This document shows positions 9,237 through 17,497 of a stretch of DNA of 64,000 nucleotides, piece after piece (positions within the stretch are counted from its first letter, which is position 1; each line of letters begins with the position of its first letter). Position numbers and translations under genes: made by a program. The DNA is taken from assembly GCF_029626265.1 (NCBI RefSeq), contig NZ_JARUBN010000001.1, positions 4,030,001-4,094,000 on the forward strand, in the 5' to 3' direction. The notes beneath the pieces are model-generated. The model saw nothing but the letters and a program-made list of their open reading frames with translations, had not been told where the DNA came from and searched no databases. Origin of the DNA: Micromonospora sp. WMMD1102. GTDB lineage: Bacteria; Actinomycetota; Actinomycetes; Mycobacteriales; Micromonosporaceae.

Positions 9237-9286
9237 ACGTTCCCGGCGCGGGGCATGAGCCAGTTGCGGCCGGGTAGACGCCGGGC

Positions 9287-9838
9287 ATGGCGCGGTACAC
9301 GAAGCCCGAGCTCAGGGAGCAGATCAAGGCGGAGATCCAGGCTTCCGACAAGGGCGGCAGACCGGGACAGTGGTCGGCACGCAAGTCGCAGCTGCTCACC
9401 CAGGAGTACAAACGACGCGGCGGGGGCTTCCTGGGCCCGAAGGACGAGCGGCAGAAGTCGTTGCAGCGGTGGGGTGCCGAGGACTGGCAGACCAAGAAGG
9501 GGGACACCCGGGCACGCGGCAGGGGTGAAACAGGTCGCTACCTGCCCAAGCGCGCCTGGGAGCAGCTCTCCGAGAAGCAGCGGCGCGAGACCGACGCGAA
9601 GAAGCGCAAGGAGTCGAAGACCGGCAGGCAGTTCGTCGGCAACACCGAACCGGCCAAACGGGCCCGGAAGACCGCCTCGGCGACCGGTCAGATCGCGGAG
9701 TTGCCGGTCACCGAGGCGACCAAGCTGGTGCGTACGCTCGACACCGGCCAGTTGCGGACGGCGCTGCAACGTGAACGGGCGGGCAAGGCCCGCAAGACGC
9801 TCATCCAGCGGATGCAGTCGGAACTGGAGCGACGCTGA
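9287..9838 (+). CDS. DUF5872-family basic protein
   Basis: 183 aa, very rich in Lys and Arg. The N-terminal 60 residues contain GRPGQWSARKSQLL and YKRRGGGFLGPKDERQKSL, the hallmark of the DUF5872 family. The middle part is a basic region without clear structure, and the C-terminal 40 residues form a predicted helix. The family has no established role; the charge suggests nucleic-acid association (inference). Weak ribosome site; the start is supported by the conserved N-terminus beginning at this ATG. It ends 84 bp before the convergent PucR gene, with a hairpin between. Confidence 0.8.
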   Translation: MARYTKPELREQIKAEIQASDKGGRPGQWSARKSQLLTQEYKRRGGGFLGPKDERQKSLQRWGAEDWQTKKGDTRARGRGETGRYLPKRAWEQLSEKQRRETDAKKRKESKTGRQFVGNTEPAKRARKTASATGQIAELPVTEATKLVRTLDTGQLRTALQRERAGKARKTLIQRMQSELERR

Positions 9839-9875
9839 CCCGGGCGCTCTCCCTGGGCTGCCCGCCCGGTCCGGC

Positions 9876-9904
9876 GGCGAGGTGCCGGGACCGGAACCCC
9901 TTGC
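9876..9904. terminator. Hairpin between convergent genes
   Basis: CCGGTCCGGC (9876-9885) pairs with GCCGGGACCGG (9894-9904) with one bulged base, between the DUF5872 gene and the convergent PucR gene. Likely a bidirectional, U-less actinomycete terminator. Confidence 0.5.
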
Positions 9905-9922
9905 CGACCCCAGGAAGCCGGG

Positions 9923-11149
9923 CTAGCCGACGCTCGGCAGCGGTTCGGCGGGCCAGTTCAGCGCCTTCGCGCCCAGTACGGCGGTCTGCAGGGTGAACCG
10001 GTGCGCGGGGTCGGACGGGTCGTAGCCGGTCAGTTTCCTGATCCGGTCGAGCCGGTAGGTGACGGTCCGCACCGACACGTGCAGGTGCTTGGCCGACTCG
10101 GTCGCCACCCCGCCGGTGCCGAAGTACGCCTGGAGGGTGGCCAGCAGTGGCTCGGCGCCGCCGCGGGCGCGGGCGAGCGGGGTGAGCACGGCGGAGACCA
10201 GATCGACGATGGCCGGCTGGTCCCGGAGCAGTACGCGGTAGACCAGCAGGTCGTGTGCGTTGACGACCCGCTGGTCCACGTGCAGGCGCCCGGCCATGGT
10301 GAGCGCCTCCCGGGCCTCCTCGTAGGAGCGGGCGATGCCGTACAGCCCGGGATGTGCGCGGCCGACCGCGATCCGCCAGGGCCGCCCCTGACGGAGACGG
10401 TCGAGCACCTCGTGCATCAACTGGCCCAGGTCGTGCTGTCGACCGTCGTTGCGGGCGGTACGGCCGGCCGCGCCCGGTTCGGCGGGCGCGATGACGACCA
10501 GCAGCCCGTCCTTGGTGGCGACCAGCACGTCACGGTCGCCGAGCCGGTCGAAGATGACCGCTTCCAGTGCGCTGATCGCGGCGTCGGTGTCGGGCAGTCG
10601 CCGGACGGGCGCCGCCAGCGCCACCTGGTGGACCCGGGCCAGGTCGAGCCCGAACGGCTCGGCCCGCTCGACCAGCGAGGCCAGGTCGGAGTCGCCGCGC
10701 AGCAGGTCGTCGATGAGTTCCCGGCGCAGCGTCTCCTCGCGGCGGACCAGTTCACGCCGAGCCTCGGCATAGCCTTCGGCGAGGGTGGCGACCGCGTCGT
10801 CGACGACGTGCAGCACCGCGGCGGCGGCCGCGCGGACCGCTTCCGGGTCGCGGGACCGGACCACCATGGGCAGGTCCTGCCACAGCCGCCGGGCTGCCGA
10901 CAGGTAGAGCTGGACCACCCGGCCGGCGGAGATCCCCCGCTCGGCGGCCTGGCGGCCGAGCCGGCCGACCGCCTCCAACTCGGCCCTCCTGGGCCGGCGT
11001 CCGGAGACCGCCGCATCGGCCAGCATCGGCAGATAGTCACCGAGCAACTGCACCGGTACGTTGCCGGCGTCCCGGGCCGCGGCCTCGGCCACCTCGTCCA
11101 GCCAGGTCTCCCGCGGAGCAGCACGCCGGTTACGGTTGGTCGCGGCCAC
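9923..11149 (-). CDS. PucR/CdaR-family transcriptional regulator
   Basis: 408 aa from GTG at 11149. The reading frame stays open to 11572, but that extension is Pro/Arg-rich and looks non-coding, whereas the domain begins near ATNRNRRAAP. Residues about 15-130 are helical (an RsbR/PucR-type N-terminal sensor region), the centre (about 150-320) is a GGDEF-like degenerate domain typical of CdaR, and the C-terminus carries the PucR helix-turn-helix (about 350-400) with ESAKHLHVSVRTVTYRLDRI. No linked target operon is evident; the nearest divergent gene, 425 bp away, is the TrkA-C protein. Inducer unknown. Confidence 0.9.
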   Translation of the reverse strand: MAATNRNRRAAPRETWLDEVAEAAARDAGNVPVQLLGDYLPMLADAAVSGRRPRRAELEAVGRLGRQAAERGISAGRVVQLYLSAARRLWQDLPMVVRSRDPEAVRAAAAAVLHVVDDAVATLAEGYAEARRELVRREETLRRELIDDLLRGDSDLASLVERAEPFGLDLARVHQVALAAPVRRLPDTDAAISALEAVIFDRLGDRDVLVATKDGLLVVIAPAEPGAAGRTARNDGRQHDLGQLMHEVLDRLRQGRPWRIAVGRAHPGLYGIARSYEEAREALTMAGRLHVDQRVVNAHDLLVYRVLLRDQPAIVDLVSAVLTPLARARGGAEPLLATLQAYFGTGGVATESAKHLHVSVRTVTYRLDRIRKLTGYDPSDPAHRFTLQTAVLGAKALNWPAEPLPSVG

Positions 11150-11574
11150 GCTCCGCTCACCTCCCGCTCGGGGATCGTCGCACCGGCCGTCGGTGACCCG
11201 CCGGCAGCGGCGGGGCCGACCTCGGGGCATCGGGCGGCCCGATACCGGCCGCGACGGCGTCGCTTTGCCGACTCTCGGCAGTTTAACCCCGACGATGTCT
11301 GCGCGCCGCGCCACTGTTCGGTCCGGCACCGGCGGGCGAACATGGAGCGTGGCACCGGGACCGGGACCAGGACCAGGGCGCCGGGAAGCGCGCGATACCC
11401 GGCCAGGTGGCAGCCGGCCGTTTCGCCGCTCGGGCACACCCGACAGCTCCCGGTCCGGGAGTTCGGTTGCCGACGTCCGGCAACTGAGCACCGATGGCGA
11501 GGGCACCGACACCCCGACGACCACGACGTCCGACCCGGCCAGGGTCGTCGCATCCGATCCGAGGAGGAACACCC
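11150..11574. other. Divergent intergenic region, no gene seen
   Basis: 425 bp between the divergent PucR gene and the TrkA-C gene. Frames are open because of GC content but show no conserved protein. The base just upstream of 11575 carries a strong ribosome site, GAGGAGGAA (11561-11569). No riboswitch fold was recognised. Confidence 0.5.
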
Positions 11575-12060
11575 ATGATCATGGAACGCACCGGTCTGCC
11601 CGGCCTGGGGATCTCCCATCAGTTGACCACCCGGGAGGGCAACCGGCTGGGGGTCGTGTCGCACCTCGACGGTCGGCACGTCCTGGTGCTCTACGACCGG
11701 ACCGAGCCGGAGCAGGCGGTCGGCACCGTGACGTTGCGACCGGACGATGCCCGTACGGTGGCTGACGTCCTGCACGCCACGGTCACCGTGGACCACGTCG
11801 CCGACCTGGTCGAACCGGCGGACGGGGTGCGGGCGGCACGCATCCGCATCCGGGCCGGATCGGCGTACGCGGACCGCCCGCTCGGGGACACCCGGGCGCG
11901 GAGCCGCACCGGGGCCTCGATCGTCTCGGTGCTGCGCGGTGCGGAGGTCAACGCCGCACCGGGTCCCAACTTCGTGTTCCGGGCCGCAGACGTGGTCGTG
12001 GCCGTCGGGCACGAGGACGGGTTGCTCAGGTTGCGGGACCTGCTGGCCGCCGCGGGCTGA
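11575..12060 (+). CDS. Cation:proton antiporter regulatory subunit (KhtT-like, TrkA-C domain)
   Basis: 161 aa from ATG 11575 behind GAGGAGGAA; a second ATG follows at 11581. Residues 1-75 are an alpha/beta N-terminal region beginning GLGISHQL, and residues about 80-160 form an RCK-C (TrkA-C) domain with GASIVSVLRG and VVVAVGHEDGLLRL. KhtT proteins gate a CPA2 K+/H+ antiporter, KhtU, usually encoded immediately downstream. Here the next gene is on the opposite strand and no antiporter occurs in the window, so the subunit is an orphan or acts on a distant partner. Confidence 0.85.
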   Translation: MIMERTGLPGLGISHQLTTREGNRLGVVSHLDGRHVLVLYDRTEPEQAVGTVTLRPDDARTVADVLHATVTVDHVADLVEPADGVRAARIRIRAGSAYADRPLGDTRARSRTGASIVSVLRGAEVNAAPGPNFVFRAADVVVAVGHEDGLLRLRDLLAAAG

Positions 12061-12061
12061 A

Positions 12062-12943
12062 CTAGATGTTGGACCCGTCGGGCGGCAGGTCGGCCGGCGG
12101 TCGCGGTGCGCCGCTGCCGGCCGGGGTGGTCGGGCAGCTGAGGCCGAGCGTGTACGCCGTCATGGAGAGCGACCCGTAGGCGTAGCCGTCGACCAGGATC
12201 TCGGTATCCGTCGCCTCGGTGGCTCCGGCCAGGCCGGCGAGGTACAGCGCGGGGATGAAGTGGTCCGGCGTGGGTACGGCACGGCCGTAGTCGGGGTGGG
12301 CGTCGAGGGTGGCGAACTCGGTCGGGTCGGTGAGCATCCGGGCCCTGGCGTCCTCGTCGAAGCGCCGGGCCCAGTCGTAGCCCTCGTCGGCGAGCTTCCA
12401 ATCCATCCCGCGCAGGTTGTGCACCACGTTGCCGCTGGCGACGATGAGTACCCCCCGGTTGCGCAGCGGGGCCAGCTTCGCGCCCAGTTCGAGGTGGTAG
12501 TCGAGGGGCTTGTCGGCGTTGATGCTGAGCTGGACCACCGGGATGGAGGCGTCCGGGAAGGCGTGCACCAGTACGGACCAGGTGCCGTGGTCGATGCCCC
12601 AGCTGTCGACGTCCGCACCCACCCAGGTCGGATGGACGACGTCGCTGACCTCCGCGGCCATCTCGGGCAGCCCCGGCGCGGGGTACTGCACCTCGAACAG
12701 TTCCGGCGGGAAGCCGTAGAAGTCGTGGATCGTCCGCGGCCTCGGCATGGCGGTGACGGCGGTGGCGTTGATGTACCAGTGGGCGCTGACCACCAGGATC
12801 GCGCGCGGTCGCGGCACCGTCGCACCGAAGGATCTCCACGCCGAGGTGTAGCGGTTGACCTCCAGGGCGTTCATCGGGTTGCCGTGGCCGAAGAAGGCGG
12901 CCGGCATCGGGACGCCGGTGGCGTGGACGGCTTCTGAGGTCAC
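12062..12943 (-). CDS. ygiD: YgiD/LigB-type extradiol ring-cleavage dioxygenase
   Basis: 293 aa. Class III extradiol dioxygenase fold: FFGHGNPMNAL near residue 20 (metal His), VVSAHWYI (second His, about 55), YGFPPELF, WGIDHGTWSVL (about 118-128) and ASGNVVHNLRG (about 170). These match the 4,5-DOPA dioxygenase family, about 260-290 aa with non-haem Fe(II) or Zn(II). It starts at ATG 12943 and ends two bases from the convergent TrkA-C gene. The family cleaves catecholic substrates such as DOPA in vitro; the physiological substrate is unknown, and no betalain- or lincosamide-type pathway genes are adjacent. Confidence 0.92.
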   Translation of the reverse strand: MTSEAVHATGVPMPAAFFGHGNPMNALEVNRYTSAWRSFGATVPRPRAILVVSAHWYINATAVTAMPRPRTIHDFYGFPPELFEVQYPAPGLPEMAAEVSDVVHPTWVGADVDSWGIDHGTWSVLVHAFPDASIPVVQLSINADKPLDYHLELGAKLAPLRNRGVLIVASGNVVHNLRGMDWKLADEGYDWARRFDEDARARMLTDPTEFATLDAHPDYGRAVPTPDHFIPALYLAGLAGATEATDTEILVDGYAYGSLSMTAYTLGLSCPTTPAGSGAPRPPADLPPDGSNI

Positions 12944-13279
12944 GATCGTGGCCTTCCTCGATGCGGCTACCGGCGGAACGTGGATGCCAGTTTCCGATCA
13001 TTATGCCTGCGCCCGGAGGACCGGCACGGTCGTACGGGGCACCCCGGTTCGGGCAGCCGGACCTGCCTTGCCGGCCGTCGGCAACGAGAGGGCGAGGACG
13101 TTACCGACGGCGTACCGTGCCGCGACCGCGGGCGCGGCGGATGCTCGAGGTTCTATCCGGTTGCGTACCCGCGAGATCGTCCGCTAGCAGCAACGCCATG
13201 GCGGACCTGCCGACGCTCGGCAGGCGATCGGGGCTACCTGCATACCCTCCGGTCGGTTCCCACGACCGGTCCGTACTCG
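12944..13279. other. Divergent intergenic region, no gene seen
   Basis: 336 bp between the dioxygenase and MreB-like genes. Slightly AT-richer near 12985-13005. It must hold two divergent promoters; no clear operator or RNA element was recognised. Confidence 0.4.
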
Positions 13280-14125
13280 ATGGGAAGGGGCTTGACGTTG
13301 AGCAACGTCGATCAGCACGGTATCGTGGAATCGGCGTCAGCCACGGTCGCCTTCCTTAGCGACCGTTCGGCCGCCGAGACCAGTGGCACGGAGCCGACCG
13401 CCGTCGGGATCGACCTCGGCAGTGCCTACATCCGGGTCTGGGCCTCCGGGCGCCCGCTGGTCCAGCTGCCCAGTCTCGACGACAGCCTGAGCAACCCCAG
13501 ACCTCTGGTACGGTGCGGCCGCATCGTCGACGAACGTGGCCTGCGGACGCTGCTGGCCCGGATACTCTCCCACTACCGACACCCGCTACCCGCCGGAGCG
13601 GTGCTGGTCGCCTGCCGGCCGGTCCGGAGTACGCCGGACGACGAACGAGCGCTGCGCGACCTGCTCGGCACGGTGTTCGCACCGTCCCGGTTGCTGGTGA
13701 CCCCGACCATTCGGGCCGCCGCGATCGGCGCCGGCGCCGCACCCGGACCGCTGCTCGTCGCGGACGTCGGGGCGCAGCTCGTCGAGGTCGCGCTGCTGGC
13801 CGACGGTGGCCTGGTCGCGGCCCGCCAGGCCAACGTCGGGATCCGGGACCTCGTCGGCCCGACCGCCGTGGACGTGGTCGTGCACACCGTCACCGAACTC
13901 GTCCAGGACCTACGTCGCGAAGGACGGGCGCGGGACGCCGAGCGGGCCGCCCTGCACCGCGGCCTGCTCCTGGTCGGCGGCGGCGCCGACGCGCCGGAAC
14001 TGGCCGCCCGGACCACCGGCGTACTACGGCTGCCGGTCCGGTCGGCCAGGCGCCCGCGCGTCGCCGCCGTGCACGGCGCCGGCCTCTCCGCTCTCGCGGC
14101 GATCCGCCGCCGGGGTCGGCAGTGA
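13280..14125 (+). CDS. Small MreB/actin-like ATPase-fold protein
   Basis: 281 aa from ATG 13280; TTG at 13298 is an attractive alternative because GGGAAGGGG (13282-13290) sits seven bases before it. Actin-fold motifs: AVGIDLGSAYIRVW (phosphate 1), a phosphate-2-like LLVADVGAQLVEVAL, and GLLLVGGGADAPELA (adenosine). Typical MreB is about 340 aa, and this protein lacks part of the subdomain Ib/IIb region, so filament formation is doubtful. It is followed by a DksA-like gene 133 bp on. It may be a degenerate MreB paralogue of the kind seen in several actinomycetes. Confidence 0.75.
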   Translation: MGRGLTLSNVDQHGIVESASATVAFLSDRSAAETSGTEPTAVGIDLGSAYIRVWASGRPLVQLPSLDDSLSNPRPLVRCGRIVDERGLRTLLARILSHYRHPLPAGAVLVACRPVRSTPDDERALRDLLGTVFAPSRLLVTPTIRAAAIGAGAAPGPLLVADVGAQLVEVALLADGGLVAARQANVGIRDLVGPTAVDVVVHTVTELVQDLRREGRARDAERAALHRGLLLVGGGADAPELAARTTGVLRLPVRSARRPRVAAVHGAGLSALAAIRRRGRQ

Positions 14126-14187
14126 CCCGCCCGGGTCGGCGCTGACCCGCCGCATCGGCACCTACCGCCCGCGTCGGCACCTACCGG
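14111..14187. repeat. Short direct repeats after the MreB-like gene
   Basis: GGGTCGGC[AG][GC]TGACCCGCC occurs twice in 14113-14152 and TCGGCACCTACCG twice in 14155-14186. The first copy contains the MreB-like stop codon. Confidence 0.6.
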
Positions 14188-14258
14188 TCCCGGACGATCC
14201 GGGCGCGCAACGCCCGAGCGGCCTCACCAGCCTTGGTAACCAGAAAGGGAGTATCCGG

Positions 14259-14579
14259 ATGACCACCGTCGACAGCAGCCGGCTGCGAAACCTCCGGCAC
14301 GTACTACAGGAACAGCTCGACCAGCAGACCGCGGAGTTGGCCAGGCTCAGGGCGCACCGTACGAGTCCGGAGCAGATCGGCCTGGATCCGCAGACCGTCA
14401 CCGCGCTCATCAGCACCACCCAGCGGGCCGTGGCCGACAACACCGAAGCGCTGAGGCGGGTGACCGACGGCACCTACGGCACCTGCGAGAAGTGCCAGCA
14501 GGACATCCCGACCGAGCGGCTGGAGATCCTCCCGCACGCCCCCTACTGCATGCCGTGCCAGCAGGCCCGCAACGGCTGA
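14259..14579 (+). CDS. DksA/TraR-type zinc finger protein
   Basis: 106 aa from ATG 14259 with AAAGGGAG upstream. N-terminal coiled coil (residues 5-75) and a C-terminal four-cysteine zinc finger: CEKC at about 77-80 and CMPC at about 98-101, the DksA C4 pattern. E. coli DksA is 151 aa and modulates RNA polymerase with ppGpp through acidic residues at the coil tip; whether this short actinomycete form does so is unclear. Monocistronic, probably with its own promoter. Confidence 0.88.
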   Translation: MTTVDSSRLRNLRHVLQEQLDQQTAELARLRAHRTSPEQIGLDPQTVTALISTTQRAVADNTEALRRVTDGTYGTCEKCQQDIPTERLEILPHAPYCMPCQQARNG

Positions 14580-14692
14580 CCGGAAGCCGGTCCACGTCGC
14601 CGACGACGATCGGACCAGCTCCCCTACCCAGTTCGACGGGCGGTCGGGCCCGCTGCTCCCTGTCCCGCTCGGCGATGGTCGGGCCGCCGCCG

Positions 14693-15877
14693 TCACACCC
14701 GCCGGAAGAGGGCGGCGAGGGCCTGGCCACCGCCGATGCACATGGTGACGACACCGAGTTCCAGGTCGTTGCGCACCAGGTGCTTGGCCAGCCGGAGGGC
14801 GAGGATAGCGCCGGTCGCGCCGACCGGGTGGCCGAGCGCGATGGCGCCGCCGTAGGGGTTGACCTTGTCCGGGTCGAGTTCGGCGTCGCGGATCACGGCC
14901 ACCGCCTGGGCGGCGAACGCCTCGTTGCACTCGACGGCGTCGATGTCGTCGGGCGTGGTGCCGGTCCGCTCGAAGAGTTTGCGGAGCGCGGCCACGGGGG
15001 CGTAGCCCATGATGTCCGGATCCAACGCGGCGGTGCTGACCGCCTCGACGGCCACCAGGGGCGTCAGCCCGCGTTCGGCCGCGGCGGAGCCGGTGGCGAG
15101 CACGACCGCCGCGGCACCGTCGTTGATCCCGGCGGCGTTGCCGGCGGTGACCGTCCCACCTGCCTTGAAGGCCGGACGGAGCTGGGCGAGCGCTTCCACC
15201 GTCGTGTCGGGTCTCGGGTGCTCGTCGACCGTCACCTCGACGCCGCGGCGCCCGCCCGTGCTGACCGGCACGATCTCCTCGGCGAACGCCGCCCGGGCCG
15301 TCGGGGTCGCGGCACGGCGCTGCGACTCGGCGGCGAACTCGTCCTGCTCCGCCCGGGAGACCCGGTAGCGTTCGGCGACGTTCTCCGCCGTCACGCCCAT
15401 GTGGATGCCGTGGAAGGGGTCGGTGAGCATGAGTACGGTGCCGTCGACCAGGGCGCGGTCGCCCAGTCGATAGCCGGACCGTGCCTCGAAGTCGTAGAAC
15501 GGCATCCTGGTCATGGACTCGTTCCCGCCGGCGACCGTGCAGCCGATGCCGTTCCAGCGCATCTCCATGGCCGCCGACCAGATCGCCTGGAGTCCGGACC
15601 CGCACAGCCGGTTGACGGTGTAGGCGGGGGTGCGGGCGGGAAGTCCGGCGGCGATGGCCACCCGGCGGGCGTTGTAGGCGTCGGCCCCGACCTGGCCGAT
15701 ACAGCCCATCACGACCTCCTCGACGGCGTCGGCCGGCACCGCCGAACGCGCCAGCGCCGCCCCGGTGGCGACGGCACCCAATTCGTGCGCGGGCGTGTCC
15801 CTGAACACCCCGCCGTACCTGCCCACCGGCGTACGGGCACCGTCGACGAGCAGGATCTGCTGGTCCGGGCTGGTCAT
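14693..15877 (-). CDS. Acetyl-CoA acetyltransferase (thiolase)
   Basis: 394 aa from ATG at 15877, overlapping the SDR stop as ATGA. Thiolase signatures: VNRLCGSGLQAIW with nucleophile C92, NEAFAAQ, ALGHPVGATGA with the catalytic His, and CIGGGQALA with acid/base C380. Catalyses reversible thiolytic cleavage or condensation of 3-ketoacyl-CoA. Paired with the SDR upstream it would process 3-hydroxyacyl-CoA to 3-ketoacyl-CoA to acetyl-CoA, the last steps of a beta-oxidation-type route, in keeping with the acyl-CoA ligase and importer nearby. Confidence 0.95.
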   Translation of the reverse strand: MTSPDQQILLVDGARTPVGRYGGVFRDTPAHELGAVATGAALARSAVPADAVEEVVMGCIGQVGADAYNARRVAIAAGLPARTPAYTVNRLCGSGLQAIWSAAMEMRWNGIGCTVAGGNESMTRMPFYDFEARSGYRLGDRALVDGTVLMLTDPFHGIHMGVTAENVAERYRVSRAEQDEFAAESQRRAATPTARAAFAEEIVPVSTGGRRGVEVTVDEHPRPDTTVEALAQLRPAFKAGGTVTAGNAAGINDGAAAVVLATGSAAAERGLTPLVAVEAVSTAALDPDIMGYAPVAALRKLFERTGTTPDDIDAVECNEAFAAQAVAVIRDAELDPDKVNPYGGAIALGHPVGATGAILALRLAKHLVRNDLELGVVTMCIGGGQALAALFRRV

Positions 15878-16611
15878 ATCGAAATACCTCCGTCCACGGG
15901 CAGGACGATCCCGGTGATGTATCCGGCCTCCTCGGAGGCGAGGAAAGCCGTGGCCGCGGCCATCTCGCTGGGTGCCGCGAACCGGCCGAGCGGGATGGCC
16001 GCGGCGAGTTCCTGCCGCTTCTCCTCGGGGATCGAGCCGATCATCCGGGTCTCGGCGTTGGGCGAGATGGCGTTGACGGTGACGCCGAACGCCGCCAGCT
16101 CCTTCGCCGCCGTCTTGGTGAAGCCGATGATCCCGGCCTTGGCGGCGCCGTAGTTCGCCTGCCCGATGTTGCCGCGCAGGCCGGTGTACGAGGTCACGTT
16201 TATGACCCGGCCGTACCGCTGCTCCCGGAACACCGGGACCGCGGCGCGGGTCAGCCGGAACGTCCCGCCCACGTGCACGTCCAGCACCTCTGCCCAGTCC
16301 TGGTCGGACAGCTTCCACAGTCGACGGTCCCGCAGGATGCCGGCGTTGTTGACCACGATGTCCAGCCGACCGGTCGCCGTGACCACCCGGTCCACCAGGG
16401 CCTCGACGGCTTCGGTGCTGGTGACGTCGCAGGCGACGCCGACGGCGGCCAACTCGTCCGCCGCCAGGGCGACCGCGTCGGCGTCGGCGTCGACCAGGAA
16501 CACCGTCGCCCCGGACTCGTGAAAAAGGCGGGCGAACTCGAGTCCGAGCCCCCGGGCCGCTCCGGTCACGATCGCGGTTCTCCCCGCGAAGTCGAACGTC
16601 AGGTTCGGCAA
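15874..16611 (-). CDS. SDR-family 3-hydroxyacyl-CoA dehydrogenase / 3-oxoacyl reductase
   Basis: 245 aa from a TTG start at 16611 with GAGGAG upstream. Classical short-chain dehydrogenase: TGAARGLG nucleotide loop (16-23), NNAG (88-91), catalytic S141, Y154 and K158. The FabG-like sequence and coupling to the thiolase point to an acyl-CoA substrate; D41 after the second strand (VDADADA) favours NAD(H) over NADP(H). Uses a C-terminal GIVLPVDGG loop. Translationally coupled (ATGA) to the thiolase. Confidence 0.93.
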   Translation of the reverse strand: MPNLTFDFAGRTAIVTGAARGLGLEFARLFHESGATVFLVDADADAVALAADELAAVGVACDVTSTEAVEALVDRVVTATGRLDIVVNNAGILRDRRLWKLSDQDWAEVLDVHVGGTFRLTRAAVPVFREQRYGRVINVTSYTGLRGNIGQANYGAAKAGIIGFTKTAAKELAAFGVTVNAISPNAETRMIGSIPEEKRQELAAAIPLGRFAAPSEMAAATAFLASEEAGYITGIVLPVDGGISI

Positions 16612-16716
16612 CTCCTGCTCCTCCTCACAGACCTGGGTGGTGACGGCCGACGATCACCTTCGCGATCTCGGCCGGCACCGCCCGAACCCTGGCTTCCGTG
16701 CCGCTGTCCGCCACGG

Positions 16717-17397
16717 CTAGCGCAGTTCCTCCGCCGCGTCCCGCAGCGAGGTCAGGACGCGGCGGGTCTGTGGCGTGTCCGGCAGCAACGCGAGGAGCAG
16801 CGGGGAGGTGGAGAAGGTCGACTGTCCGACCATGAGGCTGCGGACCCATTCCATCCCCGCCACCAGCTCGGCGACGGCGTCGGTGACACCGCCGCCGCGC
16901 ACCCAGTTCCCGAGCGCGGACCGGTGGATCGCGTCGATGAGGGCCGCCAGGGCCGTCGCCTGGAAGGGCGGGGCGTCGGGTGGGAGATGGTCGCGCAGGA
17001 ACGAACGGGTGAGCGCCACGTACCGCTCGTGCTCGATGACCTCCCGCTTGCGCAGTTCCGGGACGACGCGGGTGAGTTTGTACCGCCGCAGCACGAGTTC
17101 CGGCCGACCGAGGAAGTCGCGTAGGGATTCCTCGGTGGCCGCGATGACGGCCTCTACCGGGTCGGTGCCGGGAGCGGACTCGACGAGGCACCGCTCGACA
17201 AGTCCGAGCCGTTCGGTGTGGTCCGGGAACGCGAGTTCGTCCTTGCTTTCGAAGTGCCGGAAGACGGTACGCCGGGACACGCTCGACGCCTCCGCGACGG
17301 CCTCGACAGTGACATTCGCGTACCCCTCCTCCAGGAACAGGGCCATCGCCGTTTCCGAGATCCGGTACTTGGTCTCGAGTATTCTCCGCGAAGTCAC
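16717..17397 (-). CDS. TetR-family transcriptional regulator
   Basis: 226 aa from GTG at 17397. N-terminal TetR helix-turn-helix at residues about 10-57: ALFLEEGYANVTVEAVAEAS followed by SVSRRTVFRHFESKDEL. The C-terminal helical ligand domain is unclassified. It lies between the livM gene (100 bp) and the SDR-thiolase pair (105 bp), all in one direction, so it most likely controls this acyl-CoA/transport cluster, possibly in response to an acyl-CoA as in FadR-type TetR proteins (inference). Confidence 0.93.
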   Translation of the reverse strand: MTSRRILETKYRISETAMALFLEEGYANVTVEAVAEASSVSRRTVFRHFESKDELAFPDHTERLGLVERCLVESAPGTDPVEAVIAATEESLRDFLGRPELVLRRYKLTRVVPELRKREVIEHERYVALTRSFLRDHLPPDAPPFQATALAALIDAIHRSALGNWVRGGGVTDAVAELVAGMEWVRSLMVGQSTFSTSPLLLALLPDTPQTRRVLTSLRDAAEELR

Positions 17398-17497
17398 CGA
17401 CAGGTGCCCTTCCCTGATCTGCTGTGGCGCGAAGTGGTCTTCCCGCGCATCGTGGGGTTTGCCGAACTCTCCGACCCTGCGCCGCGGCTGCCGCGGC

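Noticed and set aside
10709..10725. CGATGAGTTCCCGGCG, similar to the motif near the ECF sigma gene
   Set aside because: It is inside PucR coding sequence (codons for E-L-I-D on the minus strand); treated as chance.
11150..11572. N-terminal extension of the PucR protein by about 140 residues
   Set aside because: The extension is Pro/Arg-rich without domain similarity, and GTG 11149 begins just before the conserved region.
12944..13279. Possible riboswitch or small gene before the MreB-like gene
   Set aside because: No recognisable conserved RNA core or protein.
16625..16716. Minus-strand segment reading EIAKVIVGRHHPGL, like the end of a lost enzyme gene
   Set aside because: Only about 30 residues, out of frame with the TetR gene and without a start; too short to support a pseudogene call.
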